A stretch of DNA of 64,000 nucleotides. Origin: Zea mays. Lineage: Eukaryota; Streptophyta; Magnoliopsida; Poales; Poaceae. Below are positions 56,332 to 64,000 of the stretch, piece after piece. Every line of letters starts with the position of its first letter. The stretch's first letter is position 1. Where the stretch lies: NCBI RefSeq assembly GCF_902167145.1, contig NC_050099.1, positions 8,384,434 through 8,448,433 of the forward strand, written 5' to 3'. A program made the translations under genes and the position numbers. A model generated the notes under the pieces. That model made no database searches, was not told the origin of the DNA, and saw nothing but the letters and a program-made list of their open reading frames with translations.

Positions 56332-58304
56332 CTAACAAAAACCTCGTTGTGCTAGCAGTAGTTTTAGTCTTCTTTTTCTCGAACGAGGAAACCAATTTTG
56401 GTATGGAAAATTTAGGCTTCTTTGGCTATGGAGAAGGTGGATACCTTGATGGCTGTGGAGAAGGTCACGGAGAGGATGAGTATGGGGTGGAGAAGGTGTT
56501 GGAGCCCTTAATGACGATGCTTGTGGCGGGTATGTTGGGTCAGAAAAAGGATGAAGAGCAGCAGATGAAGTTTGAGGAGGTGAAGATGGTTTAGCAATAG
56601 GATCTGTAGGTGATGACTCTTGTGTTAGGGGTTGGGCATGAGACAATGACGGTGGTGGATCAACCAATTAGACATCCCGTCAAGGACAAAGGATGAAATT
56701 CTTGATAGCCTATTCAAGTGTATCAATTTCTTTGGGCCAGGGTTGTCTAGCATGTCATCGTTGGATCCTTGGACAACCGTCGTCACTTCTACTCTGCAAT
56801 AATCTTCTGGAATGTCGTTTCCATGGAACTTGTGTCTTGGGATCGCAAGGCCTGTGGCTACTTTCTTTGTACGAAGATTGTTAATACCATATCATATAAC
56901 TAGGGTGCACGCCATAGGCCCTATGATGTCATCAACTGAATAGTGGTCCTTATTCAAGTAGAAGCGATAGAGCTTGGGACGGTTGTACAATCTGTGGAAG
57001 ATGGCGATTGAGTTGCCGAAATTAGTTGCATTTTTGGAGCTTGAGTGGTCATCTGTTGAATAGATATTGCACTCACCAATTGCTGCATCAATGCAGCAAG
57101 ATTCAACGACATTGACGTCAGGTCTTTGAACTCTTTCTTAGCCTCCTTCTTAAAATAATCTTCCATCGCTTCCTTGTATCAATCAGGTTTCCTGTACAGA
57201 CATTCCCACTATGATCTGTATCCTTCCTTCCATCCTTAGACGAGATGCCTTGTACATGACCAAGATGCTCAAGGTTACCGAGACTAGCCATAAGGATGTC
57301 CCTCTCCCTTTATGGCTTAAATGTTATTTTGCTCTGCTTAGATGCAATTGCATATATGTTCCTTGTTGCTTCTTCGACAGTGGGATTATCAAAAGACACA
57401 CCAGACTCGATTTCCCTTGCTTTTCGAGCATGAATCCAATTAGTCGTCCTTGCAACTATGCAACATTCTTCTCGACATCTTCTTGTCTCCATTTAGGAAT
57501 CTGGCGCTTGTAACCACTTGTGCCTAGGTGGTGGTGGTACTTGTTCTTTTTAGACAGTTTTGAATTTGCTTCTCTTAGGGATATGAAGTCTAGGTTAATC
57601 CTCTGCTCTAAAAATACTGCCCACTAACCTACTGAGATTTTATATTTTTTGTCGGGTCCAGGCCTTTCTTTACAAACTTAGTATTCATCTTAGACCTCTA
57701 GTATAAGAAATTGATGGCAAAGTGCTTCATTGTGTATTCCTTCATGAGTTCTTCTGAACCTCGGGCAGAACGAACCACATTACACATTTGATTCTTGACA
57801 TCATCTGACACATCTTTCCACTTTCGGATTCTGATGTCAAGATTATCTCTAACTAAGAACCTAAGTGCATTCCAAAACTGGCAACATAAACATTTGAAGG
57901 CCACAACTCCATTCCTTTGTGGCTATGGGATTGTATCCTCTTCCGCAAGTTTGACAATACTTGTATCCATGAAGTATCCTTGTTCTTTCGTCACATCCAT
58001 GTGTCCATTCTTTTTATTGGTTTATCAAAGTTTACGCAACTTTGCTTCATTGGGCAAGTATCCTTGTCATCTACCTCAGCCTCAAGCTCTCCCTCGCTCT
58101 CTTCATCTATCTCGTCTTCATCAAGATCGACCAATATATCTTTCGGCTTTTCTTCTTCAAACTAGGATGTCACTTTGGCACTGATAGCTCGGATGCCACT
58201 TGTTGATTCATGTGCCATCTCAGTGTTAGAGGCCCTCCCTTATTTTTAGCGACATTCGAAGATGTCGGTGTGGCCAGTCTTGCAGTCATCTTAACTCTGG
58301 CCAT
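56332..58304 (-). pseudogene. Antisense gene remnant of element F (En/Spm-like domain)
   Basis: ATG at 58304 opens MARVKMTARLATPTSSN, the same motif as MARVRSTARV in A and B, and stops after about 43 codons. Further pieces on the minus strand: an acidic stretch near 58150-58030 (LVDLDEDEIDEESEGE); 57904-57698 with FLVRDNLDIRIRKWKDVSDD, which recalls plant Ptta/En/Spm-type transposase proteins (PF03004); 57166-56954 with a helix; and a Pro/Ser-rich tail at 56667-56332. So the start and promoter match A and B but the body seems different. Broken by several stops. Domain naming is tentative. Confidence 0.5.
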
Positions 58305-58439
58305 CTGGCAGTTGTCAAAGCTCAAGGTTCCAAAGGTCATAGAAAGCAGGAGTATGAAGGAGCTTCAGAGTTAGAGAAAATAGTGATAGCAGTTTGGCAA
58401 AAACAATAAATGTTGTGCCTATTTGGACGGGGTGACTTC

Positions 58440-58447
58440 ATTATATA
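58440..58447 (-). promoter_or_regulatory. TATA box of the antisense gene of F
   Basis: TATATAAT on the minus strand, 136 bp before the ATG; compare 176 bp in A and 183 bp in B. Confidence 0.55.
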
Positions 58448-58675
58448 GATCAAAAAGCATGAAAGCCGAGGAGTCAAACGACACTCGCTCGCTGGCTAGT
58501 GGACCGCTTCATGCGTTTCCCATCATCCCCTTGCAAAATCGCATTTAACCACATCCATTTTTGATAATGCACTCAAGTAAGGTGTTTTTGGACCTTCGGT
58601 GCAAGGCCCCCTTCGTTACAACTTATTTGTGGTTTGAGCCTATTATAGAAAACAAACTAATCCATGAGGGGATAC

Positions 58676-59257
58676 TATTGGGGTGTGCCATTGGTGAAGG
58701 TCCTCAAACTAATGAAATGTAGTTGTTTCTAATGTTGTTTTAGGATTAACAATTTGAGCTTCATCTGGGAAACTTTCGTGATCCAAAGGAGGAAGCAGCA
58801 ACTTAGTCATCAGGACTAGTTTATTCCAAAAGGACTAAATCTGGCCTTCGGTGAGATGGAGATGAAGTAGGATCTAGAAGACTTTCATGGCATCTCTTGC
58901 ATAGGAAAATCTGATAATACCCTCATTGGGCCATGTAGATCATGTGTATAAGACTCGGGGACACAAATGTAATATCATATGAATGTCCCTATAAATAGCA
59001 GCATAATGCCCATGCACTAAGTACTTTTTCACTGTTCACGTGCTCGTGCAAGCTCTATAGGCTCTGCCTCCGATGCTATAAAGGCGCACTTATCTTCGAA
59101 CAATGCTCCTATGACATGAAGGCATTATTGTAATCATGCATGGAGAAAATAAATGGGGAATAAAGTTCATGTTGTATGATTAATGGAAAAGGTCCCGTTG
59201 ATCTAATAGTGGTGCCCTATTTTGGATCTCCATAGGAGCCCAAACAGGTGACCAACA
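58676..59257 (+). repeat. Element F 3' LTR (582 bp)
   Basis: Starts TATTGGGGTGTGCC (TGTTGGGG decayed) and ends GGTGACCAACA. TATA box TATAAATA at 58990-58997. Similar in length and ends to the LTRs of A and B but strongly diverged. Confidence 0.75.
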
Positions 59258-60308
59258 GAAACTAAACTTGAAGTTCAACGAATATTACACCTACAAAACT
59301 TATCATGTAACATGCCAGATGCCTTTACTGATATAAGGGGAGTGTCAAAGTCGCATATTCCTGTGACGAATGCACCGATGAGAGTAGAGATACCTCTGTA
59401 GAGTATGAACTCCGCTTGTACTCCTCACCCTAGGAAAAGAGTGAGATAACCGAATGATTCAGTACATGCCAAGCGGGGACGCCTGCAACAACAAACTACT
59501 GAAGAGGATACATGGCGCTCCCTTGTCCTAGAAGTGACACACCCTAAAGATGAAAGTCCTAATTCAAATGTGCGCACAAATGATAGCATATGGACTACAT
59601 AACAACTGGTCTCAATTAATTTAGGAATTCACGATGAACCAGATGATTCAATTGAAGAAATTGCCACAAACTATGTTGAGACGGAGGAGTTGTATAACTG
59701 AAAGACTACAGATGTCGACACTGATTTTGTCTCTATGATCGTTGTTGCGATTATTGAGGATCCTAAACTAAAGTCTGTGGCAGAGTGACAGAAGCGCTCT
59801 GATTGGGGTAAATGGAAAAAACAATGGATGTTCATCTGGAAGAGGGATGCAAACAATGTGGCAGTGATATACAAGCAAGGCTTGTAGCAAAAGGGTTCAC
59901 GCAGACACCCAACATTAATTACGATGAAACTTACTCACTAGTTATGAGTGGCATAACGTTCCAATATCTAATATTGTTGGTAGTAGGTTTAAACTTGAAA
60001 ATGTAGATGATGGACGCAAAGTCTGCATACTTTTATAGGTCACTAGATTCAGAAATCTATATGAAGGTCCTAAATGGACTGAGAGTTCTGGATGCCATGT
60101 CAAATCATAACATGTACAATGTTAAGTTGCAGAGGGCGTTGTATGAGCTTACATAGTCTAGGCAAATGTGGTACAATCGGCTCAGTGGATTCCTTTTGAA
60201 GAAGCGATATCTAAATAATCTAGATCTCCTTGTGTATTCATTAGAATATCCTAGGAGGATTTTTGCATAGTTTCGGTCTATGTTGATGACCTGGATATCA
60301 TTGGATAT
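59258..60308 (+). pseudogene. Fragment G: Ty1/copia pol debris
   Basis: Plus strand, many stops. Readable pieces: NMPDAFTDIRGVSKSHIP near 59317; an RT start near 59850-60000 (QARLVAKGFTQTPNINYDET); DAKSAYFYRSLDSEIYMKV near 60016; YVDD near 60279. Sequence between the spacer and RT is shortened. It stops right after YVDDLDIIG, where I begins. Of the plant copia type with a long spacer before RT, not a Sirevirus. Confidence 0.75.
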
Positions 60309-62887
60309 TGTAACACATCAAATCCATCAATTAAAACAATACATTAATAGTCATTTAAAACTTAATATAAAATAAAAATTTAAATCAAGTGTTTGATCTC
60401 ATTTATCTTTAGAGAATGATTTTTGTTTGCTCCTAATTGATTGATGATTTAATAAAATTTCTTTTAAGTGAAACCCAATTAATTAATATAGGAACTTTGG
60501 TCCAAAAATAAATATTTTTATTATAAATAATTTTAGTATAATTATTATGATTTTTGAAATATATAAAATATATTTGTTTATATTTTTATGGGATATAAAT
60601 TAAAACAGATTTTGAAACCCTAACCAACGAGGCCAAAACCGGCCCATTTGCAGCCCAACCGGCCACCTCCCCCACTTCCCTCCTCTCAGTCTCTTACAAG
60701 TGGGCCCCACCTGCGCCTCCTCCTCTCCCAGCTGCTGCTCGGGCGCGGGCGTGCCCGGATGCCCATGCATAGGGGTGGATAACGAGCCAGCTCTGCTCGA
60801 CTCGTCCGAGTTCGAGCTAGCTCGTTAAGCTAACGAGCCAGCTCGGCTCGGCTCGTTAAGGTAACGAGCCACAGAGTCAGCTCGGCTCGGCTCGTTTACG
60901 AGCTCGAGCTGGCTCGTTTAGCTCACGAGCCAGAGCAGAAAAAATAAAATGTACATAATAATTATTTTTTAGTTAATTTCAAACTAATTTAACAATAGAA
61001 AATAGTAATTATACTCATAGTTTCACAAACCACGTCAATATAACACTAAAATAGCACAATTCATAACTCATTAATTCACAATTCACATACATGTTCATAA
61101 TGTTTAACCCATAATTATATTTGCATAGACCAAATTAACACATAGACATAGTTCATTAATCATTAGTTTAATTCATAGACCATAGATACCTCACATATAT
61201 ATAACATGTTGATCAATTATTCTGTAAATGATATGCATATAGTTTCGTTTTGCTGGAATATGGTAGCTCGTTTAGCTCGCGAGCTGGCTCGTTAACGAAC
61301 CGAGCTCGCTCATTAACAAACCGAGCTAGGATGTCAGCTCAACTCGTGAAAAAAAATCAAACGAGCCGATCCGAGCCAAGCCGAGATGACCATGAAACGA
61401 GCAAGCCAGCGAGCCATGAGCATTTCTTCCAGCCCGACCCATGCGGGCGCGTGCCTGTGCACGGCGTCATCGCCGCCTCGGCTCGGCTTGGCCGATCGCC
61501 TCCCCGTCCCGGCTCGGCCACTGACCGCTCACCTTCCTCTTTCCCCCCGGACCAGAAACGACTGTCCTTCACCTTCCCCACTCCCTCTCCCCCATTCACT
61601 CTGAGAAACGGTCGGCGCCATTAATGGCGGCCGTCGGCTCTCCCTCTCCCCTCACTCTATAAAAGCCGGCCATGCCGCCGGAGCTTCCCCATCCCCTCAC
61701 CCGAACTCCCTCTCTCTCCTCTTTCTCTCCCATGTCGCTCGCTGGACCGTCCACCGTCCTAGACCGTCCGCCGTCCCACACCGCACTCGTGCCCCTGCTC
61801 GACCGCGCTCGTGCCCCTCGCCTCGGCTTGCGCCCGCGACCTACCTCGGCCGTCGCTCGCCGGAGCTCCTCTCGGCCATGACCTCGCAGCCGACCGCCTG
61901 CTCGCCGAGAACGACCTCCCCTCTGTTCTTCGATTCGTACCAGCGCACAAACCAAGAGCAAGGTTGAAGAAAACACAAATTGTTATTAAATTTTCAAAGG
62001 CATGTTTGAATTAGTTCATGATTTCTGTAATTATTTGTTTTAATTTGTGAATATTGTGATTTGGAAATCATGTGTATGTAAACGATTGATTTTTAAATAT
62101 ATACAACGAATTAGTATATTATTATCTGTCGTATGGTGTATGTTAATGGTTTACATTTATTCTGGGATTTGTATTTAGAAAGAAATATGACAGGATTTGG
62201 TAGAGCACGTGTTAGTAATGAAAACACTAGATCAGTACTTTCACAATTAACTTTGCTTATAATGAATTTTAGAACTTGTCTAGAAGTTTATACTCATAGG
62301 TTCATATACTTAATTTAGATCTACTAAATAAATAATAGAAGCTTTATTAACACTGAGATAATAAGTAGTACCCGTGTTCATGATAATTCAAATAGTGTAG
62401 TCCAATCAGTGATTTAATTTATTATCAAAATTATTTGACCTCTGGTTATGATGATGATATTTTCTTTTAGAAAGAAAAGATAAAACTAAAAGTAGACATA
62501 TGTTTATGGTATAAATAATTAATTAATAATTAATTTATTTTCGTAGAATTGGTTAAATCACTATATCAAATCTATGTTATGTAAAATACTTTTGTAGTCG
62601 AATTTCCATAGAACTTGCACAAGTGACACTCCAAAGTAGAGTTTATATTTTATGTCGTAGCAAATGAGATAGATGTCGTTACAAGTAAACCTATAATATG
62701 ATTACGAATTAGGTTTTATTCTAGACAATTTTTATAAGTATGGTTTGTTCGGTATATGTTCATTCATGTAATGGCATATATTTATTTATGTAATGGTGTA
62801 TGTTATTCATGTAATGGTGTATGTTTATTTATTTGGTGTATGTTTTCTTTTGTATGTACAATATGTGAATCTATATTAGAAGCTGAT
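60309..62887 (+). repeat. Fragment I: start of a gypsy-type LTR, interrupted
   Basis: Begins TGTAACAC directly inside the RT of G. AT-rich start, then GC-rich with a TATA box (TATAAAA at 61658-61664) and a C/T-rich leader, then AT-rich again: the same plan as the E1 LTR. Frames at 61250-61976 are leader sequence with no known domain. Its end is not seen because H begins at 62888. Degenerate TGTAATGGTGTATGTTTATT repeats lie at about 62755-62850. Confidence 0.5.
60770..61388. mobile_element. Possible non-autonomous hAT-like element with GAGCTCG clusters
   Basis: Starts TAGGGGTGGATAACGAGCC. Clusters of GCTCGTT/GAGCCAGCTCGGCTCG at both ends flank an AT-rich core (60940-61250). Flanks CCCATGCA and ACCATGAA match at 6 of 8 bases, fitting a decayed 8-bp target duplication. 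The right end is poorly preserved. Confidence 0.4.
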
Positions 62888-64000
62888 TGTAATACCCAAC
62901 TTGTGGATAATAAAGGGGGAAGAGTTAACCTTCTTATATGTGTGACTCCTTGCTCATGAGAACATAGGGATAATCATATTTGGAATGAATAAATTAGTTA
63001 AAGATATATAAATAATCTATGCATCATGTTGGAGTTTATTTGTTTGTGTATTTACTAATAATAATAATAATGGTAATAAGATATATTAATGGGAAATTAG
63101 GGTTTAACCTAATTTGAAATCTAGAAATTGAGAATGACATAGAAAGAAAAGAGAGGAAAGGGAAAATAATATACAATATGAAGAAGAATATATATATATA
63201 TAAATAAGGATATCTCTTCCTCTTGGTAGTTTGATTTGTACATTTAATTTAAGTGAAAAATTCACAATAAGATTTGAATTCAAATTTGAAAGTTAAAATA
63301 ATAAAAGGAAAACCAAACAGAAAAGAAAAAAGAAAGAAACAGAAAAACGCCGGATGGGCCGTTTTTCCCAGTAGCCGGCCTACCTCCTCTCCCCCCCCCC
63401 CCCCCCGCACGACCCAGCTGGGGGCTCGACACCCTGACCGATGGGCCTAGCCTGTCCGTCGCTCTGCCGCGCATGCCCTAGGATCCGTAGGCACCGACAT
63501 GTCGACCCCGCGTGTCAGCGACTCACTACCGTGCGGCCATCGACTGGAGACTGGTCACTGGGCCCTCGTTGTCAGCTCTACCGCGTAACCACCGGCGCGA
63601 AGCTCGCGCAACGACATCCACGCGCGACGCTGATCCAGCTCGGTCGTCGTGGTCGATGCCCTCACTTACAAATAGGGGGAGGGAACCCTGGTCGCGTGCA
63701 CCCTCCACCTGAGCCCACCAAACCATTGGAACATCGCCAGGAGTGGCTCATCGCGAGTAGCAGAGGGCGCGGAGTGCGACCGTCGTTGAAGAACTGTTGG
63801 CACCATTGTTGGGGCTTCGGTGTGGAGTTGGGGCGCTGCATTGGACCTCAGGGAGCGCGTTCTTGGCCTTGGCGGGGGTTGCGGTGCATTGAGACCGAGC
63901 GAATTTCTCGCCATCGTCGCGTCATCACCGCGGATTCACCCTTCGTAGTGAGCCGCTGCATCTTCAACACGTACCTCAGTGAGCATGCCCCCCTATCGCT
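62888..64000 (+). repeat. Fragment H: start of a Tekay-like chromovirus LTR
   Basis: Begins TGTAATACCCAACTTGTGGA, matching the start of the E1 LTR (TGTAATACCCAACTTGTAAT), and follows the same layout of AT-rich head and GC-rich middle. A run of 16 C at 63391-63406 and short AT and ATA microsatellites at 63189 and 63057. It runs off the window. Frames in 63512-63914 are LTR leader. Confidence 0.6.
63391..63406 (+). repeat. 16-base C run
   Basis: Mononucleotide tract in the GC-rich part of H. Confidence 0.9.

Larger units (their letters stand above)
55914..59257 (+). mobile_element. Element F: 3' end of an old Tat-like Ty3/gypsy retrotransposon
   Basis: Ends in a 582-bp LTR (58676-59257) with the same ending (GACCAACA) as A and a purine tract (CATGAGGGGATAC) before it. 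An antisense gene remnant lies inside, with a TATA box at the same relative place as in A and B. The pol of F must lie left of D, outside the window. Confidence 0.75.

Noticed and set aside
56313..56594. Plus-strand 93-codon frame
   Set aside because: Opposite to the Pro/Ser-rich minus-strand piece of the F antisense remnant; the low-complexity reading is a shadow.
61250..61976. Pro/Arg/Ser-rich frames that could be a host gene
   Set aside because: They follow a TATA box in an LTR-like block, lack any domain, and the composition alone keeps both strands open.

Overview
This window is a stack of nested plant LTR retrotransposons. I see no host gene in it. The coding fragments belong to Tat-lineage Ty3/gypsy elements, a Tekay/Del-type chromovirus, and Sirevirus (Maximus) Ty1/copia elements of the Opie/Ji kind, whose LTRs are full of CCGGACTGTCCGG palindromes. 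This combination points to a maize or close Zea chromosome, in an intergenic, methylated repeat block. Family and species names rest on recognition, not on a database search.

Layout, from junctions read in the sequence. The oldest layer is at the right: G (59258-60308, copia pol debris), broken by I (60309-62887, the start of a gypsy-type LTR holding a possible small DNA transposon at 60770-61388), broken in turn by H (62888-64000, the start of a chromovirus LTR related to E1). F (55914-59257) is the 3' end of an old Tat-like element. D (48360-55913, minus strand, Sirevirus) sits in F. A (1-48359, plus strand, Tat lineage, left LTR cut by the window edge) sits in the 3' untranslated part of D. 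A was hit twice inside one tandem-repeat array: by E1 (4805-25457, Tekay-like, target duplication GAAAT/AAAAT) and 45 bp further on by C2 (25503-43742, Sirevirus, target duplication GATGC). E1 carries C1 (7807-16631, Sirevirus, duplication AGTTC) in its left LTR. C2 carries B (28155-37560, minus strand, Tat lineage, duplication TCTAC) in its gag gene. Insertion order therefore runs F, D, A, then E1 and C2, then C1 and B. LTR divergence agrees: 7 of 311 compared sites differ for A and 3 of 585 for B.

All pol and gag genes are broken by stops, frameshifts or deletions, so the window is a graveyard, although B is young. The LTRs keep TATA boxes, primer-binding sites and polypurine tracts.

The most interesting content is in A and B. 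Both seem to have no gag: the protease-RT-RNase H-integrase frame starts about 40 bp after the LTR. Both carry a second, antisense gene between pol and the 3' LTR, with its own TATA box, a protein resembling the 'putative gypsy type transposon' family (PF04195), and two short spliceosomal introns at matching positions. F has a third antisense unit with the same promoter layout and the same start motif but a different body. An antisense intron survives retrotransposition because it is not an intron in the genomic RNA, so this organisation explains itself. Pol and the antisense gene converge on a tandem array that A and B share.
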